A stretch of 64,000 bases of DNA from an uncultured beta proteobacterium (GTDB lineage: Bacteria; Pseudomonadota; Gammaproteobacteria; Burkholderiales; Burkholderiaceae_C). Shown piece after piece: positions 9,495-26,886 of this stretch; within the stretch, counting starts at the first letter, position 1, and the number at the start of each line of letters is the position of its first letter. The position numbers and the translations under genes are program-made. The stretch covers positions 1-64,000 of the forward strand of contig CAIUDG010000037.1 in NCBI GenBank assembly GCA_903897925.1, in the 5' to 3' direction. The notes under the pieces are model-generated. The model was given only the letters and a program-made list of their open reading frames with translations, was not told the DNA's origin and did no database searches.

Positions 9495-10778
9495 ATGAAA
9501 CACCAATACAAGCTCCTCCTACGCGCCGCCTTGGGCGCCATCGCCCTGGTCCTCGGCAGCAGCGTGGCTGCCGCAGCAACGCTCACCATTTCGTGTGGCT
9601 CGGTCGGACCCGACTTCGAGTTTTGCAAAAAAGCCGCGCAAACCTGGTCCAAGCAGACCGGCAATGAGGTCAAACTGTTTAACGCGCCACAGTCGTCGAC
9701 CGACACGCTGGGCCTGATCCGTCAGATGCTGTCGGCCAAGAGTGCGGAGGTCGATGTGTTTGCGGTCGACGTAGTCTGGCCCGGCGTGCTGGCCGATGAC
9801 CTGGTTGATCTCAAGCCCTATAGCAAAGGTGCCGAGGCGCGGCATTTTTCCGCCATTGTGGCGAACAACACGGTCGACGGAAAATTGCTGGCCATGCCCT
9901 GGTTCGCCGATGCAGGTCTGCTTTATTTTCGCAAGGACTTGCTGGACAAATACGGTTTGAAGCCACCGACGACCTGGGCCGAGTTGAGTGAGCAGGCCAA
10001 GCAGGTGCAAGACGGTGAGCGCGCCGCCGGTAACAAGGGGATGCAGGGTTTTGTGTTTCAGGGCAAGGCCTACGAGGGACTGGGCTGCAATGCGCTGGAG
10101 TGGATTAACAGCTACAACGGTGGCAGCGTGGTCGAGCCGGATGGCAAGATTTCCATCAACAACCCCGGTGCCCTTGCCGCACTCACCATGGCGCACAGCT
10201 GGATCGGCACGATTGCGCCGCAAGGCGTACTGAACTACGGCGAAGAAGACGCGCGTGCCGTGTTCCAGAAGGGGGAAGCCGTATTCATGCGCAACTGGCC
10301 CTACGCTTGGGGCCTGTCACAGGCAAAGGACAGCGTCATCGCCGACAAGGTTGGCATTGCGCCACTGCCCGCCGGCAGTGCCGAGGGCCATCCGGCGGCG
10401 ACCCTGGGGGGCTGGAGTCTGGCCGTGTCCAAGTACTCGAAAAACCCGGCGCTGGCGGCGGCGTTTGTGATGTACCTGACCAGCAGCGAGGTTCAGAAGG
10501 ACCGCTCCATCAACGGTTCCTACAACCCGACGCTGACGGATTTGTACAAAGACCCTGAAGTGCTGATTAAGAACCCGTTCTATCGGCGCCTGTACAAAGT
10601 GTTCACCAATGCCGTGCCGCGTCCAGCCACTGCGACCGGGGCCCGGTACCCGGAGGTCTCCAACGCCTTCTGGCATGCGGTGCACGATGTGCTGTCGGGC
10701 AAGAAAGACGCCAAGCCGAGCTTGGCCGAACTCGAGGGCAAGCTCAAGCAAATTCGCCGGGGTGAGACCTGGCAGTGA
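9495..10778 (+). CDS. sugar ABC transporter substrate-binding protein
   Basis: This is a periplasmic solute-binding protein of family 1, 427 residues, resembling trehalose/maltose-binding proteins. A signal peptide (MKHQYKLLLRAALGAIALVLG... ending VAAA-ATL) precedes the mature part. Typical elements are FAVDVVWPGVLAD, MPWFADAGLLYFRKDLLDKYGLKPPTTW, and the C-terminal NAVPRPATATGARYPEVSNAFW. It sits directly after the porin and probably shares its operator-controlled transcript. No permease or ATPase gene follows; the next gene lies on the opposite strand, so the remaining transporter parts must be elsewhere. No strong ribosome site is visible before ATG 9495. Confidence 0.92.
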   Translation: MKHQYKLLLRAALGAIALVLGSSVAAAATLTISCGSVGPDFEFCKKAAQTWSKQTGNEVKLFNAPQSSTDTLGLIRQMLSAKSAEVDVFAVDVVWPGVLADDLVDLKPYSKGAEARHFSAIVANNTVDGKLLAMPWFADAGLLYFRKDLLDKYGLKPPTTWAELSEQAKQVQDGERAAGNKGMQGFVFQGKAYEGLGCNALEWINSYNGGSVVEPDGKISINNPGALAALTMAHSWIGTIAPQGVLNYGEEDARAVFQKGEAVFMRNWPYAWGLSQAKDSVIADKVGIAPLPAGSAEGHPAATLGGWSLAVSKYSKNPALAAAFVMYLTSSEVQKDRSINGSYNPTLTDLYKDPEVLIKNPFYRRLYKVFTNAVPRPATATGARYPEVSNAFWHAVHDVLSGKKDAKPSLAELEGKLKQIRRGETWQ

Positions 10779-10828
10779 ACGGGTGCCATGGAAAAGCCGG
10801 GTCGGCGGCGCCGACCCTGCGTGCAGGG

Positions 10829-11533
10829 CTAAAACTTATAGCCCACGCCAAGCGACAGCATGTTGACAACGTATTTGTCGGAAAAGTGGGCGCCCAGGTA
10901 GTCGTGGTTCGAGTTGTCGAAGGTGTTTTGCACCAACTCGGTCTGAACGAACATGTGCTTGCTGGTGAAGTATTGCGCACCGAGGCCATAGGCGCTGCCT
11001 TGGATCGGATTGCCACCGCCAAATGTGGTTCGGGCAAAAACGCCAGCCAGCTTGCCATAAATAAAGAGTTTGTCGCTGGCGAAGATGCCGGGTGCCAGGT
11101 AAAGCGTGTTCATGTCCTGGATCGTGACCAGTTCACCGGTGGGAATAAAGGTGCCAATCAGCAGGCCTTGGCCGAGGGTTGAGAGTCCTACCGTCAGCGC
11201 GGTTTTCGCGCTCAGGGCTTGCGCATATTGGAGCTGTATTCCAAGTGTGTTGGAATGCGCTGTGATGCCGCTGGAGCCGGAGGCCGCTCCTATCGTCGCG
11301 GTGGAGTCGATGGAATTGCCAGAGGCATTCAGATTGACGGCAATACTGAAACCTTGCATATCGGCCGACTGGGCCCAGGCCGGGCTGCTGCACAGCAGCC
11401 CGGTGGCCAGTAACAGCGCCAGCACGCCGCTTGCGCATGGCGCCTGCGGGGCGCCGCGGCGGGCGTGAGTTTGCGAGCGCAAGTTGGGCGAGCGAGGGGA
11501 GGGCGAGAGAGGCGTGGTTGGTAAGCTGGCCAT
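10829..11533 (-). CDS. outer-membrane beta-barrel protein
   Basis: This is a predicted small outer-membrane barrel of about 234 residues. A long N-terminal stretch rich in Pro, Ser and Arg precedes a hydrophobic segment (SGVLALLLATGLLCSSPAWA) that looks like the true signal peptide, with a cut near AWA-QS. Alternating strands follow (LGIQLQYAQAL, KTALTVGLSTLGQ, KLFIYGKLAGVFART, GSAYGLGAQYF, HMFVQTELVQNTF) and it ends SLGVGYKF with a terminal Phe. The start is uncertain: ATG 11533 has no clear ribosome site and an in-frame TTG lies at 11539. The function is unknown. Confidence 0.72.
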   Translation of the reverse strand: MASLPTTPLSPSPRSPNLRSQTHARRGAPQAPCASGVLALLLATGLLCSSPAWAQSADMQGFSIAVNLNASGNSIDSTATIGAASGSSGITAHSNTLGIQLQYAQALSAKTALTVGLSTLGQGLLIGTFIPTGELVTIQDMNTLYLAPGIFASDKLFIYGKLAGVFARTTFGGGNPIQGSAYGLGAQYFTSKHMFVQTELVQNTFDNSNHDYLGAHFSDKYVVNMLSLGVGYKF

Positions 11534-11732
11534 GATCAAAAAGGAGAAACAGTCGATTGTGGTTGTGCCCTGCAGAAACGCCTATCCCCCAAATGGGTGA
11601 AACGCAGCAAAATCGTTGCTGGCGGGTGGGGCGCTGTGCGGGCAACGCAGAGCATAGGCGCCCGCGCCACATGGTGCGCCGGACTTGGTTCGTACAGGTC
11701 TATGCCGCCTGATCCGTTGCCGGCACGGCGTG

Positions 11733-12194
11733 TTACTGGCCGACCGTCCGTTCCACCATTTTTTCGCGCAGGTTGTTGTTGCCAGAGAGATCCAGGGCGT
11801 CGCGCAATGTTTTGGGGCCATCGGTTTTGGACGCATCGGCTTTTGCCGCAGTGTCGGTTTTGCTCGCACCACTGTCGATTACCGTGACATTGCCGCCGTT
11901 AACCGCTTCGGCCTTGCTTCCGCTGGGGCAAATTTGATCGGTGTAGATGACGCCATGCGGTCCGTTGCACTTTTTCAGTTTGCCTGCTGTGTTCAAGGCG
12001 CTGTCAGCGGCGGCATTGCGCGGTGCCAGCGGCTGGTTGTCCCTGATGCTGCCATTGTCGAAGCGGATTGAGGTCACAGCGGGACCGGCCGGGCGCAGCA
12101 AGTCCTGCACCCAGGCGTCATTGCGGTGGCGCCAGCCGGTGCTGCCAAGCACCAGCGTGGCGAGGCCGATCAGGAGGTAGTGAAAGGGTTTCAT
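11733..12194 (-). CDS. membrane-anchored DUF4124-like protein
   Basis: This 153-residue protein begins with one hydrophobic segment (MKPFHYLLIGLATLVLGSTGW) that anchors or exports it. The centre carries KKCNGPHGVIYTDQICPSG, which resembles the DUF4124 motif with two Cys around a G-x-x-x-YTD strand. The tail is low-complexity (SKTDTAAKADASKTDG) and ends in a charged helix. No function is known. It is 65 bases downstream of the hybrid kinase on the same strand, so cotranscription is possible. Confidence 0.65.
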   Translation of the reverse strand: MKPFHYLLIGLATLVLGSTGWRHRNDAWVQDLLRPAGPAVTSIRFDNGSIRDNQPLAPRNAAADSALNTAGKLKKCNGPHGVIYTDQICPSGSKAEAVNGGNVTVIDSGASKTDTAAKADASKTDGPKTLRDALDLSGNNNLREKMVERTVGQ

Positions 12195-12259
12195 GGGCGT
12201 AACGGCTTCTATCGGGTGACGGATGACAAACTATTTTGCGCTGCGGGCCCTGGTTGGCG

Positions 12260-16969
<4,710 letters not shown>

Positions 16970-17122
16970 TGCCTTCCCTTGTCTGGCAGATGGCGCGGCA
17001 CGGGGAACACGCCGCTGCAGCGCACATCGCCATCTGAATGCCGACTTTACGCGAAATTGTCCATAGGCATACAGAGGTGCAGATTGTTCGCTGAATGACT
17101 TTGTGAGGGACAATGGCGGTCT

Positions 17123-18394
17123 ATGCATCCAAAAGCCCTTCTGGACGCCTGCGCCGAACTGGTCAGGCTCACGCTCAAATTTGAACACCCTGCCGACGCT
17201 ACCGTGTCGCGCTTCTTCCGTGACAACCGTGGCCTGGGGCCGCGCGAACGCGCTACCCTGGCCGAAACGGTCTATACCGTGTTGCGGAAAAAGTTGCTGT
17301 TTGACCATCTGGCGCCCTCGGGCAGTGGCCCGAAAGAGCGGCGCCTGGCGATTCTGGGCTTTTACGGCCCGGGCGACTTTTTGCGCAGTGCCTTGACGGA
17401 CCAGGAAAAGAACTGGCTCGACCAATGCGAAAAAGTCGACCCTGCGGACCTGATGGAACGCCACCGCCACAACCTGCCAGAGTGGCTGGTGCAACCGCTC
17501 AAGGAGCAGTTGGGCGACGAATTCTGGCCCCTGGTAGATAAGCTGAACCTTGGCGCCGGACTGGATTTGCGCGTCAATGACTTCAAGGCCAAGCGCGCCG
17601 ATGTGCAAAAAGAATTGGCCAAGGTCGGCATCAAGGCGGAGCCGACGCCGTACTCGCCGCTGGGCTTGCGCATTGCCGGCAAGCCGGCACTGAACAAAAA
17701 CGAAGCCTTTCTGCGCGGCGAATTCGAGGTACAGGACGAAGGCTCGCAACTGCTGGCGATGCTGGTGGATGCCAAACGCGGCGAAATGGTGGTGGATTTC
17801 TGTGCCGGCGCCGGCGGCAAGACCCTGGCCCTGGGCGCGGCCATGCGCAGCACCGGGCGCCTGTATGCATTTGATACCTCGGCGCACCGGCTTGATTCGT
17901 TCAAGCCGCGCATGGCACGCAGCGGCTTGTCGAATGTGCACCCGGCGGCCATTGCCCATGAACGGGATGACCGTGTCAAACGCCTGAGCGGCAAGATTGA
18001 CCGGGTGCTGGTGGACGCCCCCTGTAGCGGACTCGGCACCCTGCGCCGCAACCCGGACCTGAAGTGGCGCCAGGGATTGCAGGCAGTGGCCGAACTGGCG
18101 GCCAAGCAGACCGCCATTTTGGAAAGTGCGGCGCGCCTGGTGAAGTCGGGCGGGCGCCTGGTGTATGCCACCTGCAGTGTGCTGCCGCAGGAGAACGAGG
18201 CCATTGCCGAAGCCTTTTCACTGGCCCATCCGGATTTCGTGCCGATGCCGGCGGGCCCCTTGCTGGAGAGTCTGAAAGTGGCCCAGGCCGCCAGCCTGTG
18301 CAGCGGTGGCGAAGACGGGCAGAAATATTTGCGGCTGTGGCCCCATCGCCATGCGACCGATGGCTTCTTTGCGGCAGTTTGGCAACGCAAGTGA
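17123..18394 (+). CDS. RsmB/NOP-family RNA m5C methyltransferase
   Basis: This 423-residue SAM-dependent enzyme should methylate a cytosine in rRNA or tRNA. The N-terminal helical part is followed by the SAM-binding VVDFCAGAGGKTLALG (near residue 220). The two catalytic cysteine motifs are VDAPCSGLGTLRRNPDLKW and VYATCSVLPQENE. RsmB modifies 16S rRNA C967; this copy differs from full RsmB by lacking a clear NusB-like N-terminal domain, so a related NOP-family function is equally possible. It is divergent from the hybrid kinase with a 153-base gap that shows no clear motif. Confidence 0.9.
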   Translation: MHPKALLDACAELVRLTLKFEHPADATVSRFFRDNRGLGPRERATLAETVYTVLRKKLLFDHLAPSGSGPKERRLAILGFYGPGDFLRSALTDQEKNWLDQCEKVDPADLMERHRHNLPEWLVQPLKEQLGDEFWPLVDKLNLGAGLDLRVNDFKAKRADVQKELAKVGIKAEPTPYSPLGLRIAGKPALNKNEAFLRGEFEVQDEGSQLLAMLVDAKRGEMVVDFCAGAGGKTLALGAAMRSTGRLYAFDTSAHRLDSFKPRMARSGLSNVHPAAIAHERDDRVKRLSGKIDRVLVDAPCSGLGTLRRNPDLKWRQGLQAVAELAAKQTAILESAARLVKSGGRLVYATCSVLPQENEAIAEAFSLAHPDFVPMPAGPLLESLKVAQAASLCSGGEDGQKYLRLWPHRHATDGFFAAVWQRK

Positions 18395-18489
18395 GGCCAA
18401 CCGTTCGCTGCTGGGGGGAATCACCTACCGCTGTGGGGATTGGCCCCGCATAGAATCGATTCCTGACTATCTAACGAGAGAAGAGTTGC

Positions 18490-19704
18490 ATGTTGCTGAT
18501 TCCTGAATCGGTTGTGGTGAACGCAGCCATTGACTGGCTGGCCCACGGTGTTTTGAACCTGGCCTGGTGGCAGGTGGTGCTGGTCACGCTGCTGCTGACG
18601 CATGTGACCATGATCAGCGTGACGGTGTTTTTGCACCGCCACCAGGCCCATCGGGCACTGGATCTGCATCCGTCGATTGCGCATTTTTTCCGTTTCTGGC
18701 TCTGGCTGACCACTGGCCAGGTGACTAAGGAGTGGGCCTCGATTCACCGCAAGCACCACGCCAAATGTGAACAGGCCGAAGATCCGCACAGTCCGCACGT
18801 CTATGGCATCAAGAAGGTGCTGTTGCAGGGCGCCGAGCTGTACCGGGCCGAATCGATGAACCGCGAGACCATGGCGCGCTATGGCCATGGCACACCGAAT
18901 GACTGGCTCGAGCGCAATTTGTACACGCGTTTTTCCTGGCAGGGCATCGGTCTGATGCTGATTCTCGACCTGTCCCTGTTTGGTGCCGCCGGCCTGAGCG
19001 TCTGGGCAGTGCAGATGGCCTGGACGCCAATCATGGCGGCGGGCATTATCAACGGCGCCGCGCACTACTGGGGCTATCGCAATTTTGAAGCGCCGGACGC
19101 CAGCACCAACATCTGCCCCTGGGGCATTCTGATTGCCGGCGAAGAGTTGCACAACAACCACCACACCTATCCCACGTCGGCCAAATTGTCGGTCAAGCCC
19201 TATGAGTTCGATATCGGCTGGATGTATATCCGGCTGCTGCAAATGGCCGGCCTGGCCCGGGTGAAGAAGACCCCGCCCAAGGCCGCCTATGGTGAAATTC
19301 GCCCGGTGGCAGATGAAAAGACACTCGAAGCGCTGATCGCCAACCGCTATGAAATCATGGCCTCCTATGCCAAAGGAGTGCGCAAGGCGGCGCGCATTGA
19401 GCTGATTTCGATCAAGGCGCGCAGCGATGTGGCGCTGATCCAGGCAACCAAGCGCTGGCTGCACCGTGACCAGGAGCTGGTGCCGGCCTCGGCCGCGGTA
19501 GAACTGGTCAAGTTGCGTGCTGCCTGCCCGGTGCTCGACAAGCTGGTGGTGATGCGTGAGGAGTTGCGCCAGCTGTGGCTCAACACCAGCGTTTCGCGCG
19601 ACCAGCTGACGCAGGATCTGCAGAACTGGTGCCATCGGGCCGAAGCCAGCGGCATCGCCATGCTGCAGGACTTTTCCCTGAAGCTGCGGGCGGCACACGC
19701 TTGA
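18490..19704 (+). CDS. membrane fatty acid (acyl-CoA) desaturase
   Basis: This 404-residue integral membrane di-iron enzyme should introduce a double bond into acyl chains, probably delta-9. The three histidine boxes are HRHQAHR (near residue 49), HRKHH (near 86), and HNNHH (near 221), arranged as in the stearoyl-CoA desaturase type. Hydrophobic helices surround the first box (WWQVVLVTLLLTHVTMISVTVFL) and lie between the second and third. The last 130 residues are soluble and helical. A GAGAGAAGAG ribosome site precedes ATG 18490, and a rho-independent terminator follows at 19727. Confidence 0.93.
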   Translation: MLLIPESVVVNAAIDWLAHGVLNLAWWQVVLVTLLLTHVTMISVTVFLHRHQAHRALDLHPSIAHFFRFWLWLTTGQVTKEWASIHRKHHAKCEQAEDPHSPHVYGIKKVLLQGAELYRAESMNRETMARYGHGTPNDWLERNLYTRFSWQGIGLMLILDLSLFGAAGLSVWAVQMAWTPIMAAGIINGAAHYWGYRNFEAPDASTNICPWGILIAGEELHNNHHTYPTSAKLSVKPYEFDIGWMYIRLLQMAGLARVKKTPPKAAYGEIRPVADEKTLEALIANRYEIMASYAKGVRKAARIELISIKARSDVALIQATKRWLHRDQELVPASAAVELVKLRAACPVLDKLVVMREELRQLWLNTSVSRDQLTQDLQNWCHRAEASGIAMLQDFSLKLRAAHA

Positions 19705-19726
19705 GCTGATACATCTGGCAGACATG

Positions 19727-19752
19727 AAAAAGCCCGCGTAAGCGGGCTTTTT
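19727..19752. terminator. bidirectional rho-independent terminator
   Basis: AAAAAGCCCGC (19727-19737) and GCGGGCTTTTT (19742-19752) form a perfect 11-base-pair stem with a GTAA loop. The A and T runs on both sides make it work for the desaturase gene and for the convergent rpmB-rpmG operon. Confidence 0.94.
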
Positions 19753-19772
19753 CAATGGAAGAAAACCGAAGC

Positions 19773-19943
19773 TTATTTCAGCTTCATTTCCTTGTAGTCC
19801 ACATGCTTGCGAGCCTTGGGATCAAATTTCTTGATCAACATTTTCTCGGGCATGGTCTTCTTGTTCTTGCTGGTGGTGTAGAAGTGACCGGTGCCAGCTG
19901 TAGATTCCAGCTTGATTTTTTCGCGTCCGCCTTTGGTTGCCAT
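19773..19943 (-). CDS. rpmG: 50S ribosomal protein L33
   Basis: This is a 56-residue ribosomal protein. The translation [20 protein letters not shown]... contains FYTTSKNKK, and ends [18 protein letters not shown], the standard bacterial L33 without the zinc-binding cysteines (the C-minus form). The start follows rpmB by 13 bases, and the gene ends just before the terminator at 19727. L33 sits near the E site of the large subunit. Confidence 0.97.
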   Translation of the reverse strand: MATKGGREKIKLESTAGTGHFYTTSKNKKTMPEKMLIKKFDPKARKHVDYKEMKLK

Positions 19944-19956
19944 GGTGCTCTACTCC

Positions 19957-20190
19957 TTAAGCTTGGCCACGTGCGCGCAAATCGGCGAGCACAGAGTCGA
20001 TACCGTTCTTGTCGATCAGACGCAGACCGGCGTTGGAAATGCGCAGGCGAACCCAGCGATTTTCCGACTCGACCCAGAAACGGCGGTATTGCAGGTTCGG
20101 CAGGAACCGGCGCTTGGTTTTGTTGTTGGCGTGGGAAACATTGTTCCCGACCATCGGGCCTTTGCCCGTTACTTGACATACGCGTGCCAT
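19957..20190 (-). CDS. rpmB: 50S ribosomal protein L28
   Basis: This is a 77-residue ribosomal protein starting [21 protein letters not shown] and containing [18 protein letters not shown] and [17 protein letters not shown], the usual L28 pattern. ATG 20190 is preferred over a longer in-frame start because [10 protein letters not shown] is the family N-terminus and a GGAG ribosome site lies about eight bases upstream. It is the first gene of rpmB-rpmG. Confidence 0.97.
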   Translation of the reverse strand: MARVCQVTGKGPMVGNNVSHANNKTKRRFLPNLQYRRFWVESENRWVRLRISNAGLRLIDKNGIDSVLADLRARGQA

Positions 20191-20301
20191 ATGGACACTC
20201 CGATCAAAACAGCCACAGCACCAGATCTGCTGTGACCTCACCTCGCCAAAAAGGGTGGCGGTAACCCGTATCGCTGCCAGCTAAGAGCAGCAAAGCCGAC
20301 G

Positions 20302-20307
20302 ATTATA
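20302..20307 (-). promoter_or_regulatory. candidate -10 box of rpmB-rpmG promoter
   Basis: A perfect TATAAT on the minus strand lies between the trxB stop and the rpmB start. No good -35 box is visible at 16-18 bases upstream, where it would fall in the trxB 3' end. It is the only promoter-like signal seen in this 136-base gap. Confidence 0.4.
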
Positions 20308-20326
20308 GCCCTAAATTGGACGCGTC

Positions 20327-23774
<3,448 letters not shown>

Positions 23775-23778
<4 letters not shown>

Positions 23779-24419
23779 AAAAAATTCTGATTCAGGGCTG
23801 CACCGCTCTGTGGCTGTTCGGTCAGGCTGTGGCGGCGCACGCCGATGGCATGCAGGCACTGGAAGGTTTTATTGCCAATGCCCGGGCCGGGCACGCCGAA
23901 TTCACGCAGGTGGTGACGGCGCCGTCGAAAGACGGCCAGGCGCCGCGCAGCAAGACTTCCAGTGGCACGTTTGATTTTTCCCGGCCCAACCGCTTCCGCT
24001 TCGAATACCTCAAGCCCTTTGCCCAGACCATTGTGGCGGATGGCCAGACGCTGTGGCTGTATGACCAGGACCTGAACCAGGTCACGGCGCGCAAGCAGTC
24101 TGCGGTATTGAATGCCACGCCGGCGGCGTTGATCGCCTCGGCTGCCAACACCAAAGCCCTGCAGGCCGATTTTGTGCTGGCTGCGGCGCCCGACCAGGAC
24201 GGCATGGAGTGGGTGCTGGCCACCCCCAAGGCCAAGGACAGCAATCTGCAATCGATCCGGGTGGGCTTTCGCAGCCAGTCGCTGGCGGTGCTGGAAATTT
24301 TGGACAGCTTCGGCCAGCGCTCGGTGATGCGTTTTGGCGCCATGCAGACCCGTGCCGCCGCCGATGCGGCCCTGTTTCAATTCAAGCCACCGGCTGGCGC
24401 CGACGTGATTCGCCCCTAG
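23775..24419 (+). CDS. lolA: outer-membrane lipoprotein carrier protein LolA
   Basis: LolA shuttles lipoproteins through the periplasm from LolCDE to LolB. The 214-residue precursor has a signal peptide ending AAHA-DG. The mature part has the LolA pattern: [61 protein letters not shown], and a C-terminal [20 protein letters not shown]. It overlaps ftsK by four bases (ATGA) and is followed closely by rarA, so the three are probably one operon. Confidence 0.95.
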
Positions 24420-24427
24420 GCAGCACG

Positions 24428-25732
24428 ATGGAAAATCTGTTCGCCAGGGAACCCGCGCCACCACTGGCCGAGGCCTTGCGGCCAACGGTGCTGGACGAAG
24501 TGATCGGGCAATCGCACTTGCTCGGACCGGGCAAGCCCTTGCGGCTGGCGTTCCAGTCCGGCAAGCCGCACTCGATGATTCTCTGGGGTCCGCCGGGGGT
24601 CGGCAAGACCACCCTGGCACGCCTGACGGCGCATGCTTTTGACTGCGCTTTCATTGCGCTGTCGGCGGTGTTCTCGGGGGTGAAAGACATTCGCGCGGCG
24701 ATGGAGCAGGCGCAGCACAACCTGGCGCAGGGCAAACACACGATTTTGTTTGTTGACGAAATTCACCGCTTCAACAAGTCCCAGCAAGACGCGCTTCTTC
24801 CCTATGCGGAAAGCGGCTTGGTGACCTTCATTGGCGCCACCACCGAAAACCCGTCGTTTGAAGTCAACTCGGCTTTGTTGTCGCGGGCCCAGGTCTATGT
24901 GCTGCAGTCGCTCAGCGATGACGAATTGAAGCAGCTGCTGGTGCGCGCCCAGCAAAAGGTGCTGGGCGATCTGCAGTTTGACGTGCAGGCGGTGGACACC
25001 GTGGTTGGCTACGCCGATGGCGACGCCCGGCGCTTTCTGAACCTGCTGGAACAATGCCAGACCGCCGCTGGCGCGGCTGGCGTCACACACATCGACGCGG
25101 CGTTTATTGAAAACGCACTGACGCTGAATGCGCGCCGCTTTGACAAGGGCGGCGACAACTTTTACGACCAGATTTCGGCGCTGCACAAATCCGTGCGTGG
25201 CTCGGACCCCGATGCCGCACTGTATTGGCTCGCACGCATGCTCGATGGCGGTGCCGACGCCCGCTATCTGTCGCGGCGCATCGTGCGCATGGCCTGGGAA
25301 GACATCGGTCTGGCCGACCCGCGCGCCATGCAGATAGCCAATGATGCGGCGCTGACCTTTGAGCGCCTGGGCGCCCCGGAAGGCGAGCTGGCGTTGGGGC
25401 AGGCGGTGATCTATCTGGCTATCGCCGCCAAGAGCAATGCTGGCTATAAGGCCTATAACCAGGCACGCGCCTTTGTCAAGCAGGACAAGAGCCGGGCCGT
25501 GCCAGTGCACCTGCGCAATGCACCGACCAAGCTGATGAAAGAACTTGGCCATGGCCACGCCTACCGCTATGCGCATGACGAGCCACACGCCTATGCGGCG
25601 GGCGAAAACTACCTGCCCGAAGGCATGCCGGCACCCGGCTGGTACCAGCCGGTGCCACGCGGACTGGAAAGCAAAATTGCCCAGAAAATGGCGTTTTTGC
25701 GCCAGCTCGACGCCGACGCAAAGCCAAACTGA
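24428..25732 (+). CDS. rarA: replication-associated recombination protein RarA (MgsA)
   Basis: This 434-residue AAA+ ATPase of the clamp-loader type acts at stalled replication forks. Walker A GPPGVGKTT is at residues 54-62, Walker B HTILFVDEIHRFNKSQQDALLP near 105-125, sensor 1 FIGATTENPSFEVN, and the C-terminal tetramerisation part contains GSDPDAALYWLARMLDGGADARYLSRRIVRMAWEDIGLADP. ATG 24428 follows lolA by eight bases. A longer in-frame start inside lolA is rejected because the family N-terminus begins at MENLFA. Confidence 0.95.
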   Translation: MENLFAREPAPPLAEALRPTVLDEVIGQSHLLGPGKPLRLAFQSGKPHSMILWGPPGVGKTTLARLTAHAFDCAFIALSAVFSGVKDIRAAMEQAQHNLAQGKHTILFVDEIHRFNKSQQDALLPYAESGLVTFIGATTENPSFEVNSALLSRAQVYVLQSLSDDELKQLLVRAQQKVLGDLQFDVQAVDTVVGYADGDARRFLNLLEQCQTAAGAAGVTHIDAAFIENALTLNARRFDKGGDNFYDQISALHKSVRGSDPDAALYWLARMLDGGADARYLSRRIVRMAWEDIGLADPRAMQIANDAALTFERLGAPEGELALGQAVIYLAIAAKSNAGYKAYNQARAFVKQDKSRAVPVHLRNAPTKLMKELGHGHAYRYAHDEPHAYAAGENYLPEGMPAPGWYQPVPRGLESKIAQKMAFLRQLDADAKPN

Positions 25733-25814
25733 CAGACCGCTGTCGCGAGGGTAAACCCGGTTCAACGAAGCCTTCCGGGGGCCTGCCGCATGGGTACAAT
25801 CGCCAGCACCTAAG

Positions 25815-25836
25815 CGCCACATAACCCACTGTGGCG
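25815..25836 (+). terminator. possible terminator after rarA
   Basis: CGCCAC (25815-25820) and GTGGCG (25831-25836) can pair with a ten-base loop and are followed by a T-rich AGTTTCTTGCTTT. The stem is only six base pairs, so this is weak. The 212-base gap between rarA and livH shows nothing else certain. Confidence 0.4.
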
Positions 25837-25944
25837 AGTTTCTTGCTTTAGCGTTGGTAGAGCCCACAAGGCCGAACCGCTTGTCTACAACATCCATATC
25901 GCGATGGTTGAATCAGGCGCCGGCCAAAAATCGGAGAAAGTTTT

Positions 25945-26874
25945 ATGGATATTCTGATACAGCAGATCATCAACGGTCTGGTATTGGGCAGCATGTATGC
26001 GCTGATCGCGCTTGGCTATACCATGGTGTACGGCATTATCAATCTGATCAATTTCGCCCATGGCGAAGTGATGATGGTTGGCGCCCTGACCAGTTGGTGG
26101 ACGCTGGAACACTGGCCGGATTCCCTGGCTGGCACGCCGCCCTCACTCAAGTTATTTATTGCTGCAGTGATCGCTTGCGTCTGTGCCGCGGCACTGAATT
26201 TCTGCATTGAAAAAGTCGCCTATCGGCCGCTGCGCAACAGCCCCAAGCTGGCGCCCCTGATCACTGCCATCGGCATGTCGATCTTGCTGCAAACGCTGGC
26301 CATGATTATCTGGAAGCCCAACTACAAGTCTTATCCGACGCTGTTGCCGAGCACGCCGTTTGATATTGCCGGTGCCGTGATCACACCGACCCAGGTGATG
26401 ATTCTGGGCGTCACGGCGGTGTCGCTGGGCCTGCTGATGTGGGTCGTCAACTACACCAAGCTGGGGCGCGCCATGCGTGCCACGGCAGAGAATCCGCGCG
26501 TTGCCGGACTGATGGGTGTCAAGCCTGACGTGGTGATTTCCGCCACCTTCGTGATTGGCGCCGTGCTGGCGGCGATTGCCGGCGTGATGTATGCATCCAA
26601 CTACGGCACGGCACAGCATGCAATGGGCTTTTTGCCCGGATTGAAGGCCTTCACGGCAGCGGTCTTCGGCGGTATCGGCAATCTTGCCGGCGCTGTCGTT
26701 GGCGCCTTGTTGCTGGGCCTGATCGAGTCGATTGGTGCCGGCTACATCGGCGACCTTACCGGTGGCGTGCTGGGCAGCAACTATTCGGATATTTTTGCCT
26801 TCATCGTGCTGATCATTGTGCTGACCTTGCGTCCTTCGGGCCTGCTGGGTGAACGCATTGCCGATCGGGCTTGA
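25945..26874 (+). CDS. livH: branched-chain amino acid ABC transporter permease LivH
   Basis: This 309-residue inner-membrane permease has the LivH start DILIQQIINGLVLGSMYALIALGYTMVYGIINLINFAHGEVMMVGA. The coupling loop region GRAMRATAENPRVAGLMGV is recognisable, and KAFTAAVFGGIGNLAGAVVGALLLG follows. Eight or so hydrophobic segments are visible. It heads livHMGF: livM follows after 12 bases. It would import leucine/isoleucine/valine or related carboxylates, depending on a binding protein that is not in this window. Confidence 0.94.
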   Translation: MDILIQQIINGLVLGSMYALIALGYTMVYGIINLINFAHGEVMMVGALTSWWTLEHWPDSLAGTPPSLKLFIAAVIACVCAAALNFCIEKVAYRPLRNSPKLAPLITAIGMSILLQTLAMIIWKPNYKSYPTLLPSTPFDIAGAVITPTQVMILGVTAVSLGLLMWVVNYTKLGRAMRATAENPRVAGLMGVKPDVVISATFVIGAVLAAIAGVMYASNYGTAQHAMGFLPGLKAFTAAVFGGIGNLAGAVVGALLLGLIESIGAGYIGDLTGGVLGSNYSDIFAFIVLIIVLTLRPSGLLGERIADRA

Positions 26875-26886
26875 GGAGCGGATGCT

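Noticed and set aside
16970-17959. N-terminal extension of the hybrid kinase frame to 17959
   Set aside because: The extra 330 codons are antisense to the RNA methyltransferase gene. The kinase's membrane start begins naturally at ATG 16969.
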